Source: Brevibacillus composti
GTDB lineage: Bacteria > Bacillota > Bacilli > Brevibacillales > Brevibacillaceae
Direction of reading: 5' to 3'
Length of the DNA stretch: 64,000 nt
NCBI RefSeq assembly: GCF_016406105.1
Contig: NZ_CP066308.1
Span: 1,957,501 to 2,021,500 of the forward strand
Below the pieces are notes generated by a model. It saw only the letters and a program-made list of their open reading frames with translations, made no database searches and was not told where the DNA came from. Position 1 is the first letter of the stretch, and each line of letters opens with the position of its first letter. This document shows, in pieces, positions 51,878-61,463 of the stretch. A program made the translations under genes and the position numbers.

Positions 51878-54463
51878 ATGACTCAATATACCCCGATGAT
51901 TCAACAGTATCTGGCGATCAAGAAAGACTACCCGGATACTTTCTTATTTTTCCGCTTAGGCGACTTTTATGAACTTTTCTTTGACGATGCGATTGCGGCT
52001 TCCCGTGAGCTGGAAATCACACTGACGGGAAGAGAGGGCGGAGGCGCCGAGAAAATCCCGATGTGTGGGGTTCCCCATCACTCCGCCGACGCCTACATCG
52101 CCGAACTGCTCAAAAATGGCTATAAAGTAGCCGTCTGTGAGCAGGTGGAAGACCCCAAAGAAGCGAAGGGCGTGGTTCGGCGCGAAGTGACGCGTGTCAT
52201 TACGCCCGGAACGATGATGGAAGGAAAATGGCTGGCCGACAAGGAGAATAACTACCTCGTCGCCCTGGCTGATGCGCACGGCAGCATGGGTGTCGCCGCC
52301 TGTGACATGAGTACAGGGGAGATGTATGTCACTTCGCTTGCGGGCAGAAGGGAAGCCGCGCTGGATGAAGCGATGCAGTACCGGCCGAAGGAACTGGTTG
52401 TCACCGGTTGGAGCGGCGAGCTGAAAACGGATGTGCCCCTGACCTCCCTCGATCCGTCCGGGATCGATGCATCGGCTGTCGATGCGCAGTACGGGGCCGA
52501 TGCGAGCGGACTGGATCTGCCTATGCGGCTCGCTGTAAACGCCCTGCTGCATTACATCGGGGTGACCCAGAAGCGCAGTTTGACCCATATGCGTCTGATC
52601 AAGCGCTACGATGCGAAACAGTATTTGCAGATGGATAGTTTTTCCCGGCGGAATCTGGAGCTGACGGAGACGATCCGCGACAAGTCTAAGAAGGGATCGC
52701 TGCTCTGGCTGCTGGATCGTACGGAGACGGCGATGGGCGGCCGGATGCTGCGCCGCTGGATCGAGCGTCCGCTGGTGAACAAGAGCGAGCTGGAAGCCAG
52801 GCTGGATGCAGTGGCTCACCTGAAGGGAGACCTCCTGCTCCGCGCCGATGTGCGCCGCTGTCTGGATCAGGTCTACGATCTGGAGCGACTCGCAGGCCGC
52901 ATCTCCTACGGCAATGCCAATGCCCGGGACCTGGTCCAGCTCCGCCTCTCCCTCGAGAGCGTGCCGGAGTTGAAGGGGCTATTGCTCGGTTCGGGCTCGC
53001 CCGTCTTGCATGAGCTTGCCAGCGGGATGGATGAGTGCGCGGATATTGCCGCCTTTTTGCAAGCGGCATTGGTGGATGATCCGCCGATTTCCGTCCGCGA
53101 AGGGGGGCTGATTCGCTCCGGCTATGACGCTTATCTGGACAAGCTGCATACGGCCAGCCGCGAGGGCAAGACGTGGATCGCCCAGCTGGAGCAGACCGAA
53201 CGGGAAGCGACCGGCATCCGTTCGCTGAAGGTGGGCTTCAATAAAGTATTTGGCTACTACATAGAGGTGTCCAGAGCCAACCTCGCCAACATACCGGCGG
53301 GCAGGTATGAACGAAAGCAGACTCTGGCCAATGCGGAGCGCTTCATTACACCGGAGCTGAAGGAAAAAGAGGCGCTGATTCTGGAAGCGGAAGAAAAACT
53401 GATAGAGCTGGAGTACCAGTTGTTTGTACAGGTGCGGAGCGAAGTCGCGCTCCACATCCCCCGCCTGCAAAATCTCGCGGAGAGAATCGCGGCGATCGAT
53501 GTGCTGCAGGCCTTTGCCACGGTCAGTGACGAGCGCGGCTACGTCCGTCCCGAACTGGTCACGACGGGCGAATGCGTCATCAGCGAGGGCAGGCATCCGG
53601 TCGTCGAAGCGGTGCTCGAGCGGGAAAAGTACGTCGCCAATGACGTGGAGATGAATCAGACGGACCGGCAGATTCTTTTGATTACCGGCCCCAATATGGC
53701 GGGAAAAAGCACCTATATGCGGCAAATCGCGCTGCTGGTCGTGATGGCCCAAATCGGCTGTTTCGTTCCGGCAAAAGCAGCCCGCCTCTCCCTGGTGGAT
53801 CAAATTTTCACCCGCATCGGCGCGGCGGATGATCTCGTTGGCGGCCATTCCACATTCATGGTGGAGATGCTGGAGACGAAGCACGCGCTGCAAAAAGCGA
53901 CGGCCCAGAGCCTGATATTGCTCGACGAAATCGGCCGGGGGACCTCTACCTATGACGGGATGGCGCTGGCACAGTCCGTAATCGAGTACATCCAGCAAAA
54001 GATCGGGGCAAAGACGCTCTTTTCCACGCATTATCACGAACTGACCGGACTTGCGGAATCCCTGCCAGGCGTGGTCAATGTCAACGCGCGCTGCGAAGAG
54101 CGAGGGGGCAAGCTGCTCTTCCTACACAAGATCGAGCCGGGTCGAGCGGACAAGAGCTATGGGATTCACGTGGCCGAGCTGGCCGAGATGCCTCGCGAGG
54201 TAATCGACCGCGCCCGTGAAATTTTGTCCGGTCTGGAACAAGGCAGTACACTGGCAAAGGCCGGTGATCAGCAGTTGTCGCTGGATACGCTGTGGTCAGC
54301 CCAGGCGACATCCGCTGCCGCCCTTGACGAGTCCGCCACGCGCCTGTCTCCGGAAGAGGAGCAGATCGTAGCCGAGCTGCGGGAGCTCGATCTTAACCAG
54401 ACGACGCCGATGGATGCCATGCTGAAGCTCTTCCAATGGAAGCAGCAGCTGAAAAAAGGATAG
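51878..54463 (+). CDS. mutS: DNA mismatch repair protein MutS
   Basis: An 861-residue mismatch-recognition ATPase. The N-terminal mismatch-binding domain has the intercalating Phe-x-Glu motif in LGDFYELFFDDA (~29-40). Connector, lever and clamp domains follow. The ABC-type ATPase has Walker A GPNMAGKS at ~604, the motif TSTYDGMALA and STHYHELTGL. The C-terminal tail (MDAMLKLFQWKQQLKKG) matches the beta-clamp/tetramer region. ATG 51878 follows CTAGGAGACG. It is followed by mutL after 24 bp, the usual operon. Confidence 0.97.
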   Translation: MTQYTPMIQQYLAIKKDYPDTFLFFRLGDFYELFFDDAIAASRELEITLTGREGGGAEKIPMCGVPHHSADAYIAELLKNGYKVAVCEQVEDPKEAKGVVRREVTRVITPGTMMEGKWLADKENNYLVALADAHGSMGVAACDMSTGEMYVTSLAGRREAALDEAMQYRPKELVVTGWSGELKTDVPLTSLDPSGIDASAVDAQYGADASGLDLPMRLAVNALLHYIGVTQKRSLTHMRLIKRYDAKQYLQMDSFSRRNLELTETIRDKSKKGSLLWLLDRTETAMGGRMLRRWIERPLVNKSELEARLDAVAHLKGDLLLRADVRRCLDQVYDLERLAGRISYGNANARDLVQLRLSLESVPELKGLLLGSGSPVLHELASGMDECADIAAFLQAALVDDPPISVREGGLIRSGYDAYLDKLHTASREGKTWIAQLEQTEREATGIRSLKVGFNKVFGYYIEVSRANLANIPAGRYERKQTLANAERFITPELKEKEALILEAEEKLIELEYQLFVQVRSEVALHIPRLQNLAERIAAIDVLQAFATVSDERGYVRPELVTTGECVISEGRHPVVEAVLEREKYVANDVEMNQTDRQILLITGPNMAGKSTYMRQIALLVVMAQIGCFVPAKAARLSLVDQIFTRIGAADDLVGGHSTFMVEMLETKHALQKATAQSLILLDEIGRGTSTYDGMALAQSVIEYIQQKIGAKTLFSTHYHELTGLAESLPGVVNVNARCEERGGKLLFLHKIEPGRADKSYGIHVAELAEMPREVIDRAREILSGLEQGSTLAKAGDQQLSLDTLWSAQATSAAALDESATRLSPEEEQIVAELRELDLNQTTPMDAMLKLFQWKQQLKKG

Positions 54464-54487
54464 CCATACCACGCCTGGGAGGAACCG

Positions 54488-56740
54488 ATGGGGAAAATTC
54501 ATCTGCTGGACGAACATTTGACCAATATGATCGCCGCCGGAGAAGTGGTGGAGCGGCCCGCGTCCGTCGTCAAGGAACTGGTGGAAAACGCCGTTGACGC
54601 GGGAGCCAGCGCGATCGAAGTACACGTGGAAGAAGGGGGCCTGTCTCTCATTCGCGTCGTGGACAATGGGCAGGGCATGGATGCGGAGGATTGCCGTCTG
54701 GCCTTTGAACGGCACGCGACGAGCAAGATCCGCAGCACCCGGGATCTCTTCCGGATCCGCTCTCTCGGCTTTCGCGGAGAGGCCTTGCCCAGTATCGCGG
54801 CCGTCTCCCGTGTCGAGCTGACGAGCACCCAGTCCAGCGGTCAGGTGGGGACGCGGCTGAGGATTGAAGGGGGCGCTGTGATCGGCGTGAGCGAGGCGGC
54901 TGCAGTGAAAGGAACAGATATCGCCGTTCGCGACCTCTTTTACAATACGCCGGCACGGCTCAAGTATATGAAGTCCATTTCTACGGAAATCGGACATATT
55001 TCGGATTACGTCAATCGACTCGCCCTGACCTATCCGGCGATTGCCTTTACCCTCACCCACAACGGCAAGACCCTGCTGCAGACATCGGGAGACGGCAAGC
55101 TGCTGCACGTGATGGCTGCGATCTACGGGGTACAGGTCGCCAAGCTGCTTTTGCCGATTGAAGGGGAGACGCTCGACTTCCGCTGGACAGGCTATATTTC
55201 CAAGACGGAGGTCACGCGTGCGAATCGCTCCTATCTCTCCACGCTGGTTAATGGGCGGTATGTGCGGCATTTTGGCCTGCACAACGCCATTCTGCGCGGC
55301 TACCATACCCTGCTGCCGATCGGCCGCTACCCGATTGTCACCCTGCACATCGACATGGACCCGTCCCTGCTTGATGTGAATGTCCACCCGGCGAAGCTGG
55401 AGGTTCGTTTCAGCAAGGAAGAGGAGCTGCTCACGGCACTGGAAGCGTGTGTCAAAAGCAAGCTGCGTCAGGGGCTGGAAATCGTCCGCCCGATGGCGGC
55501 AGAGCGAAAGGCGAGGGTCATCGAGCAGGTCGTGCAACCGCAGTTTGACTTGGGCTGGTCTCCCGGCGCGGGAACCCGCACTGCCATGGACCGAGGGCCC
55601 GAGGGGAATAACGGAGAGGCGGCCGGATTTACCCGGCCCTTTGCAGCCGCAGAACAGGGAGAGCTAGCGAGAGCAGGAGAAGCAGTCGAGCAAGGCATGG
55701 CCGAAAAAGCACGCCAGGTTGGCATGGCAGAAATAGCTGGCCAGGTTGGCACGGCAGAAAGCGGGGTCCAAATGGGCGGGGCAGAGGCAGGGAATGCAGT
55801 CGCACCGGCAGTCGCCAATGTAGGCGCAGGGGATGCAGCGACGCCCGGCGCGGCCGGTTGGCCCGTGCCTTCGCCGGACGGAACGCCCCCGCTATTGTCC
55901 CGCGATACATCGGCAGGGCCGCTGGCATCCGCAAGCGGCGTTCCGGCTCCGCACGCTCAAGTACGCCGGGAGTCCAGCCGAGAGCTGTTGACGGCCAGGG
56001 AACATCAGGCCGGGTATCTGGAAGCGGCGCAAACCAGTGAGGCCACACGCACCGTACCCGCCATGCCAGCCCTACCTGCGGGCGGAGCGATGGGCGAGGC
56101 GAGTTCCGCGTCTGAAGCGTGGGATGCGCACCAGGCAGAAGCAACGGAAAGTGTACCCATGCTGTATCCGGTGGGGCAGGTACACGGCACTTATATCGTA
56201 GCGCAAAATGAACACGGCATGTATCTGATCGACCAGCATGCGGCACAGGAGCGAATTTTTTACGAGCACTTTATGCAGAAGCTGGCGGAGGAGAGCGTCG
56301 CCAGTCAGCTGCTGCTGTTTCCCCATACCATCGAGCTGACGGCGCAGGAAGCCCTGAAGCTGGATAAACGGCTTGCCTTGCTTCGCTCCTTTGGCCTGGA
56401 AATCGAATCGTTTGGCAGCAAGACTTATATCGTCCGTGCCCACCCGCACTGGTTTCCGGAGGGAAGCGAACTGGAAGTGATCGAAGAGTTGGTCCAGTTT
56501 GTCCTGGAAACAGCGGAGTCCAGACAAGGCGATATCCGAGCGATGAGGGAAAAGGCGGCGATCCTGATGGCCTGCAAGGCCTCGATCAAGGCTAATCGGT
56601 ATTTGACGAATGCCGAGATGGAAAGCCTGCTGGCGCAGCTGCGCAATTCCAGCAGTCCGTTTACCTGTCCGCATGGCCGACCGATCATCATTCATTTTTC
56701 CAGCTACGATCTGGAGAAAATGTTTAAACGGGTCATGTAA
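54488..56740 (+). CDS. mutL: DNA mismatch repair protein MutL with expanded linker
   Basis: A 750-residue GHKL ATPase-endonuclease. N-terminal motifs are ENAVDAGA (~35), DNGQGM and GFRGEALPSI (~96). The C-terminal endonuclease site DQHAAQERIFYE (~578) matches DQHA-xx-E-xxxx-E, with zinc-site motifs ACKASIK and CPHGRP, so it is the self-nicking type used in bacteria without MutH. The linker (~345-555) is over 200 residues, rich in Ala, Gly, Pro and Glu, and contains a four-copy 9-residue repeat (400-435), making the protein about 120 residues longer than B. subtilis MutL. ATG 54488 follows TGGGAGGAACCG. Confidence 0.95.
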   Translation: MGKIHLLDEHLTNMIAAGEVVERPASVVKELVENAVDAGASAIEVHVEEGGLSLIRVVDNGQGMDAEDCRLAFERHATSKIRSTRDLFRIRSLGFRGEALPSIAAVSRVELTSTQSSGQVGTRLRIEGGAVIGVSEAAAVKGTDIAVRDLFYNTPARLKYMKSISTEIGHISDYVNRLALTYPAIAFTLTHNGKTLLQTSGDGKLLHVMAAIYGVQVAKLLLPIEGETLDFRWTGYISKTEVTRANRSYLSTLVNGRYVRHFGLHNAILRGYHTLLPIGRYPIVTLHIDMDPSLLDVNVHPAKLEVRFSKEEELLTALEACVKSKLRQGLEIVRPMAAERKARVIEQVVQPQFDLGWSPGAGTRTAMDRGPEGNNGEAAGFTRPFAAAEQGELARAGEAVEQGMAEKARQVGMAEIAGQVGTAESGVQMGGAEAGNAVAPAVANVGAGDAATPGAAGWPVPSPDGTPPLLSRDTSAGPLASASGVPAPHAQVRRESSRELLTAREHQAGYLEAAQTSEATRTVPAMPALPAGGAMGEASSASEAWDAHQAEATESVPMLYPVGQVHGTYIVAQNEHGMYLIDQHAAQERIFYEHFMQKLAEESVASQLLLFPHTIELTAQEALKLDKRLALLRSFGLEIESFGSKTYIVRAHPHWFPEGSELEVIEELVQFVLETAESRQGDIRAMREKAAILMACKASIKANRYLTNAEMESLLAQLRNSSSPFTCPHGRPIIIHFSSYDLEKMFKRVM
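55685..55792 (+). repeat. Four-copy 27-bp (9-codon) tandem repeat in mutL
   Basis: Copies at 55685-55711, 55712-55738, 55739-55765 and 55766-55792 encode VEQGMAEKA, RQVGMAEIA, GQVGTAESG and VQMGGAEAG. Copies 2 and 3 share a 21-bp stretch with one difference. The repeat keeps frame and lies in the disordered linker. Confidence 0.85.
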
Positions 56741-56748
56741 ACAAACAG

Positions 56749-56787
56749 AAAGCCAAGGGCTGGCATGTTCAGTCCCTTGGCTTTTAA
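56749..56787. terminator. Terminator between mutL and the convergent CNNM gene
   Basis: AAAGCCAAGGG (56749-56759) pairs with CCCTTGGCTTT (56774-56784) around a 14-nt loop, followed by TT on the plus strand. The reverse strand reads the same stem with a short T-rich end, so it may be bidirectional. Confidence 0.75.
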
Positions 56788-56875
56788 TGCTATCTGCAGG
56801 ATGTCTGCTTGCTATTAACTACTATTAACTGCTAGTAGCTTGCGATCCGCAAAATCGCCCTCTTGCCATCGTCCG

Positions 56876-58198
56876 TTATTCGCTGGCAGCCACTTTTGAT
56901 GGTTCCGATTCGATCTGAAATACTTCGATGTACATGATTTTATGGGCGGCCATCTCGGTCACTTTAAAACAATATCCGTCTTGCTCGATGAAGTCGCCCG
57001 CTTTCGGCGCAAAATTTTTGGAGAGAAACCATCCGCCAATCGTATCGATGATCTCATCCGAGAGGGTCGTTCCGAGCAGATCGTTCACTTCACTAATGAT
57101 TACTTTGGCGCTCAGAATATAGTGATTTTCACTGATCATGCGAATGTCGGGAATTTCGTCGTCATCGAATTCATCCCGAATCTCCCCGACGATCTCTTCG
57201 AGAATGTCCTCAACCGTCACCAGCCCGGAGGTGCCGCCATACTCATCCAACAGAATCGCCATTTGCATCCGGTCCTTCTGCATGCGCACCAGCAGATCAT
57301 GGATGGGAATAGTCTCGATCACTTTTAGAACAGGGTGGATGTAGGATGACAGGGTCTGAGGGGAGGACGGGTTCGCCAGCTGGGCCGTCAGGATTTCTTT
57401 TATATTTACAATCCCCAGAATATCATCTTTGTCGTCGCCGACGATCGGGTAGCGGGTATAGTTCTCTTTGCTGATAATCTGCACCATGTCCTCCAGAGAA
57501 TCGTGGATGGATAAGCAGACGATTTCCGTCCGGGGGACCATGATTTCTTTCGCGATTCGCTGGTCGAACTCAAAGATGTTGTTCACATAAGTCAGTTCAT
57601 TCTGATTGATTTCCCCGCTCTGGTAGCTCTCCGAGAGCAAGATCCGCAGTTCCTCCTCGGAATGGGCCAATTCGTGTTCGGCGGCAGGCTTCATGCCAAA
57701 CATACCGACCAGCAAGCGGGCCGATCCGTTCAAGAGCCAGATGAAGGGGTACATCAATTTGTAAAACCAGATAATCGGTCGGGCAAAGAGCAAGGTGACC
57801 TGCTCCGCCTTTTGGATCGCCACCGTTTTCGGGGCCAGTTCGCCGACTACCACATGGAGATAGGTCATGGATAAAAAGGCGACGCCAAAAGAAACGAGAT
57901 GGGATATCGAGGGATTGAGGCTCCACTTTTCAAAGAGTGGATGCAAAAGCCTTTCCACCGTTGGCTCGCCCAGCCACCCCAGTCCCATTGCAGTCACGGT
58001 GATCCCCAGCTGGCAGGCAGAGAGGTACTCGTCGAGATGGGTAGTTACTTCCTTCGCGGCAAGCGCTCCTCTACGGCCTTCGGCTACCAATTGGTCGATG
58101 CGGCTGCTGCGGATTTTTACGATGGCAAATTCCGTAGCCACGAAAAAACCCGTCAGTGCAATCAGAATGACAACCAGAAACAAATTCACTAGTTCCAC
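56876..58198 (-). CDS. CNNM/CorC-family membrane protein (hemolysin C-like)
   Basis: A 440-residue membrane protein of the HlyC/CorC (CNNM) family, linked to magnesium export or resistance. Residues ~1-190 are the DUF21/CNNM transmembrane domain (four helices; [26 protein letters not shown]). Residues ~215-340 are a CBS pair ([37 protein letters not shown]). Residues ~350-435 are the CorC_HlyC domain ([15 protein letters not shown]). GTG 58198 is used; the nearest ribosome site, GAGGTAGGG, sits in the loop of a hairpin. A second hairpin with an unused perfect AAGGAGGT lies just upstream. It faces mutL. Confidence 0.9.
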   Translation of the reverse strand: MELVNLFLVVILIALTGFFVATEFAIVKIRSSRIDQLVAEGRRGALAAKEVTTHLDEYLSACQLGITVTAMGLGWLGEPTVERLLHPLFEKWSLNPSISHLVSFGVAFLSMTYLHVVVGELAPKTVAIQKAEQVTLLFARPIIWFYKLMYPFIWLLNGSARLLVGMFGMKPAAEHELAHSEEELRILLSESYQSGEINQNELTYVNNIFEFDQRIAKEIMVPRTEIVCLSIHDSLEDMVQIISKENYTRYPIVGDDKDDILGIVNIKEILTAQLANPSSPQTLSSYIHPVLKVIETIPIHDLLVRMQKDRMQMAILLDEYGGTSGLVTVEDILEEIVGEIRDEFDDDEIPDIRMISENHYILSAKVIISEVNDLLGTTLSDEIIDTIGGWFLSKNFAPKAGDFIEQDGYCFKVTEMAAHKIMYIEVFQIESEPSKVAASE

Positions 58199-58204
58199 TG
58201 GGTC

Positions 58205-58240
58205 GCCCTACCTCGGCAGGGCGATACACCTCCTTGTATC
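58205..58240 (-). promoter_or_regulatory. Paired hairpins in the CNNM-gene leader, one with a CsrA-like site
   Basis: On the minus strand GATAC-AAGGAGGT-GTATC (58240-58223) and GCCCT-GCCGAGGT-AGGGC (58222-58205) are adjacent hairpins, each with a 5-bp stem and an 8-nt loop that exposes a Shine-Dalgarno-like GAGGT. The first contains ATACAAGGAGGT, 11 of 12 matches to the CsrA consensus RUACARGGAUGU, with GGA in the loop. The second carries the ribosome site likely used by the gene. Translational control is a hypothesis. Confidence 0.45.
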
Positions 58241-58449
58241 AAATGAGGAAAAAATTTGGATATTAGCATTTACGAATACAACGCGGGATGGTTTCACAAA
58301 AATTGATGACGAGCTTGGAACATTTGACAATCCCTCGGGGAAAAGATATAAAAATGAAGTGGACAACATTCGCCTAGCAGCAGTTGGCAGGAATGATTGC
58401 ACAAAGGGGTTTTAGCCAACATGACAGGCAAGCGAAAGGGGGAACCAAC

Positions 58450-59235
58450 GTGATCGTCACCACCTCGCTGGAACCTACCCCTGAAACACTCCGTCACGCA
58501 GAAGAGTTGGCCAGGCGGTTTGACCTGCCGCTCGTGGCTCGCAAGGATGACTCTCTGACAGCGTTGCGGAAAAGATACGAAGAGACGGAGATTTTGATCG
58601 TTTCCTCCAATGGAGCAAGGCTGGAGGCGGTTGGGAAGCAGCCGTTCTTTTTTCATCCAAATACGGCTGCGTTTCGTATAAAGCGTTTGGAGCGCGGCGA
58701 TAATGATACTATGCTCGCTGTTTGCCAAATTCAACCAGGCGATGAGGTGCTGGATGCCACGATGGGCCTCGGTGCCGATGCCATCGTATTTGCTCATGGC
58801 GTCGGAAAAACGGGCCGGGTGGTCGGAATCGAATCGGAGAAGACGATCGCATGGTTGGTCGAGGACGGACTGCGCTACTGGTCTACGGAGTCAGAGGCTC
58901 TGCGTGAGGCTATGCAGCGGGTACATGTGCTGGCGGGCGATCATGCGGAGATCCTGAAAAGCTTGCCGACCGACTCATTTGACGTGGTGTATTTTGACCC
59001 CATGTTCGAAGAGACTGTCCATAGCTCCGCGGGAATCGCCGGGATCAGAGAGTGGGCAAACAGTCGTTCTCTGTCGCCTGAAGCCATTGCGGAGGCGCTT
59101 CGCGTTGCCAGACGGCGCGTCGTATTGAAAGAGGGAAAAACGGGCGTGCTGTATCAAAAATTTGGTTTCACACCCTATCGAGCTCGTGGAAACCAAGTCG
59201 TATACAGCTATAAAGAGAAAGGCGGAGGGGAGTGA
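58450..59235 (+). CDS. RsmJ/YpiP-like SAM-dependent methyltransferase
   Basis: A 261-residue class I methyltransferase. Motif I is LDATMGLGADAIVFAHGVG (~98-116) and the catalytic-side motif is VVYFDPMFEE (~178-187), like RsmJ-type (DUF548) enzymes and B. subtilis YpiP. RsmJ methylates G1516 of 16S rRNA in E. coli; the substrate in Firmicutes is not certain. GTG 58450 follows AAAGGGGGAACC. It ends 2 bp before the miaA start used here and is probably co-transcribed with miaA and hfq. Confidence 0.82.
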   Translation: MIVTTSLEPTPETLRHAEELARRFDLPLVARKDDSLTALRKRYEETEILIVSSNGARLEAVGKQPFFFHPNTAAFRIKRLERGDNDTMLAVCQIQPGDEVLDATMGLGADAIVFAHGVGKTGRVVGIESEKTIAWLVEDGLRYWSTESEALREAMQRVHVLAGDHAEILKSLPTDSFDVVYFDPMFEETVHSSAGIAGIREWANSRSLSPEAIAEALRVARRRVVLKEGKTGVLYQKFGFTPYRARGNQVVYSYKEKGGGE

Positions 59236-59237
59236 AC

Positions 59238-60191
59238 GTGCTCGAGAAAGAGAGACTTGTCGTGATCGTTGGCCCTACTTCGGTGGGCAAAACGGAACTC
59301 AGCCTGGAATTGGCTGAAGCGTTTCGGGGAGAGATTATCTCGGGGGACTCCATGCAGGTCTACCGCGGCATGGATATCGGGACAGCCAAAGCGACCCCGG
59401 CCGAACTAGCAAGAGTTCCCCATCATCTGATCGATATCCTGGATCCAGACGAAGAGTATTCCGTAGCCCTTTTTCAGGAATCTGCCACTCGCTTGATTTC
59501 CGAAATCAATGCACGGGGGCATCTTCCCATGATCGTGGGAGGAACAGGACTCTACATAGAATCCGTCACGCATCGCTTTCAGTTTGCGAATGCAAAGCAA
59601 GATCCGGAGTTGCGGAGCAGGCTGCAGAAGCTGGCTGAGATCGAGGGCGTGGAAGAACTGCATCGGCGGCTGGACGATGTGGATCCCATCACCGCCGAGC
59701 GTCTACATCCCAATGACGTGAAGCGTGTGATCCGCGCCTTGGAGATATATGAATTGACCGGCATGCGGATGTCCGAATACCAGCATCGCGCAGAGTATTC
59801 GCCGTACAATCTCTACATGATCGGTCTGACGATGGAGCGGGAAAAGCTCTATGAACGCATCAACCAGCGCGTGGACAAGATGATCGAAGCGGGGCTGATA
59901 GAGGAGGTGAGACGCCTTCTCGACCTCGGTTACGAATCCGGCTATACCTCCATGCAGGGGCTCGGGTACAAGGAGCTCATCCCGTATCTTTACGGAGAAA
60001 TCCCTTTGGAGAAAGCGATCAATGACATCAAACAGCGGACGCGCCACTTTGCCAAACGGCAGCTATCCTGGTTCCGCCGGATGTCAGACGTCGAGTGGTT
60101 TGATGTGACAAACCCTGAAGATCGGCCGAAGATCGTCCAAACTATCAAGCAAATAATGGCAGGAAAGTTTCCTCAATTGCCGAATATATAA
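59238..60191 (+). CDS. miaA: tRNA dimethylallyltransferase MiaA
   Basis: A 317-residue enzyme that transfers a dimethylallyl group to A37 of tRNAs reading UNN codons, the substrate for MiaB. P-loop GPTSVGKT is at 12-19, the DSMQVYRGMDIGTAK motif at ~36-50, and PHHLID follows. GTG 59238 is preferred because GGAGGGG lies 7 nt upstream; GTG 59232 is too close to that site. It precedes hfq, as in many bacteria. Confidence 0.95.
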   Translation: MLEKERLVVIVGPTSVGKTELSLELAEAFRGEIISGDSMQVYRGMDIGTAKATPAELARVPHHLIDILDPDEEYSVALFQESATRLISEINARGHLPMIVGGTGLYIESVTHRFQFANAKQDPELRSRLQKLAEIEGVEELHRRLDDVDPITAERLHPNDVKRVIRALEIYELTGMRMSEYQHRAEYSPYNLYMIGLTMEREKLYERINQRVDKMIEAGLIEEVRRLLDLGYESGYTSMQGLGYKELIPYLYGEIPLEKAINDIKQRTRHFAKRQLSWFRRMSDVEWFDVTNPEDRPKIVQTIKQIMAGKFPQLPNI

Positions 60192-60220
60192 CATACAAGT
60201 CCTTTTAGGGGGTATTGACC

Positions 60221-60466
60221 ATGAAACAGTCGATCAACATTCAAGATACGTTCCTCAACCATCTGCGGAAGGAAAACATCGCGGTCACCATCTACCTGGT
60301 AAATGGTTTTCAATTGCGCGGTTATATCAGAGCGTTTGACAATTTCACCATCGTGATTGACAGTGAAGGCAAGCAGCAGCTGGTATACAAGCATGCCATC
60401 TCTACCTTCACGCCGCAGCGCCCTGTGTCGCTCATGTCCCAAGACAACAACAACCAGCAAGCATAA
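60221..60466 (+). CDS. hfq: RNA chaperone Hfq
   Basis: An 81-residue Sm-like protein that forms a hexameric ring binding sRNAs and A-rich mRNA. Sm1 motif [17 protein letters not shown] and Sm2 YKHAIST are canonical, with a short Gln/Asn-rich tail (SQDNNNQQA). ATG 60221 follows TTAGGGGGT at 7 nt. It comes 29 bp after miaA and is followed by a terminator. Confidence 0.97.
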   Translation: MKQSINIQDTFLNHLRKENIAVTIYLVNGFQLRGYIRAFDNFTIVIDSEGKQQLVYKHAISTFTPQRPVSLMSQDNNNQQA

Positions 60467-60480
60467 GCGTCACGCGAACG

Positions 60481-60511
60481 AAGCCGGGATCCTAGTCATC
60501 CGGGCTTTTTT
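60481..60511 (+). terminator. Rho-independent terminator after hfq
   Basis: AGCCGGGAT (60482-60490) pairs with ATCCGGGCT (60498-60506) with one mismatch, then TTTTT. Confidence 0.85.
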
Positions 60512-60568
60512 ACTGATTGGAACAACCATTCGTGAACATAATAAATATTATGGTAACTGGAGAGGGTC

Positions 60569-61369
60569 ATGCCGTTTACGTTCGCCCATCCTGCGATTGT
60601 TCTGCCCTTGCATCGAGTCCATCGGCTCTCATTTACAGCATTGGTGCTGGGCAGCATGTCGCCGGATTTTGAATACTTTCTGCGGTTGAAGCCTTACAGC
60701 ACTCTCAGTCATACAATGGCAGGGCTGCTCTTGTTTGATTTGCCTGTTGTCATTGCGTTGGCATTTTTGTTTCATCATCTGGTGAAGAGACCGATGATCC
60801 TGCATCTGCCGTCTCCCTTTGACCGGGGCCTGTTTCCCTATGCAGAAGCCTCCTGGCGGCCGGCATCGGTTCGCTCGGTGCTTGTATTTGGATATTCCGC
60901 TCTCATCGGCAGCTTCAGCCACATCGCCTGGGATTCGTTCACTCACGAGGGGGCCCCTATGGTGATGCGGATTGCCCTGTTGCAGCAGAGGCTGGTCCTG
61001 GGGGAATGGTCCATTCCCGTCTATAAGTGCTTGCAGCATCTAAGCAGCATGGGCGGTCTGCTCCTCATCGCCTTGTTCGTCTGGTTCGCGGCCCGCAAAG
61101 CGCTTGCCGCTGGAATGTCCGGCGGCGGCGGCGACGCTTTTCCCCGATTAGCCCAAACCGTCAGTCTGCGGGCAAAGCTGCTGTTTTGGACGGGGGTGGC
61201 CAGCTCTGGTCTTGTAACCTCTGTGCTGTACCTGACTGCCGCCTTCGGAGCGCGGCTGTACATGTATCCGCTTCAGGGGATCGTTCCATTTTTGTCGGGC
61301 GGCATGCTCGGGCTGTTGCTCATGTCCCTGCTGGCCAAAGCCCGCTTTATCCGGAACAAGACGGAATAG
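60569..61369 (+). CDS. DUF4184 membrane protein
   Basis: A 266-residue membrane protein of the DUF4184 family, with about six hydrophobic helices. The family start MPFTFAHPAIVLPL and motifs GSMSPDFEYF (~29-38) and SHIAWDSFTH (~115-124) are clear; the His/Asp residues resemble the metal-bound hydrolase family of YdjM/DUF457-like membrane proteins. No function is assigned. ATG 60569 follows TGGAGAGGGTC. It stands alone between the hfq terminator and spoVK. Confidence 0.85.
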   Translation: MPFTFAHPAIVLPLHRVHRLSFTALVLGSMSPDFEYFLRLKPYSTLSHTMAGLLLFDLPVVIALAFLFHHLVKRPMILHLPSPFDRGLFPYAEASWRPASVRSVLVFGYSALIGSFSHIAWDSFTHEGAPMVMRIALLQQRLVLGEWSIPVYKCLQHLSSMGGLLLIALFVWFAARKALAAGMSGGGGDAFPRLAQTVSLRAKLLFWTGVASSGLVTSVLYLTAAFGARLYMYPLQGIVPFLSGGMLGLLLMSLLAKARFIRNKTE

Positions 61370-61463
61370 CATGCGGACTTCCCGTACCTTGCCAACAAAA
61401 AATGGGCAGGTTTTCCGGTCGGGTGAGTATACTAAGGTATGACCAAGAGGCAGGTGATCGCTT

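Noticed and set aside
58205-58240. Magnesium (M-box) or manganese (yybP-ykoY) riboswitch before the CNNM gene
   Set aside because: The leader is short and shows none of the conserved cores of these riboswitches; only two small hairpins are present.
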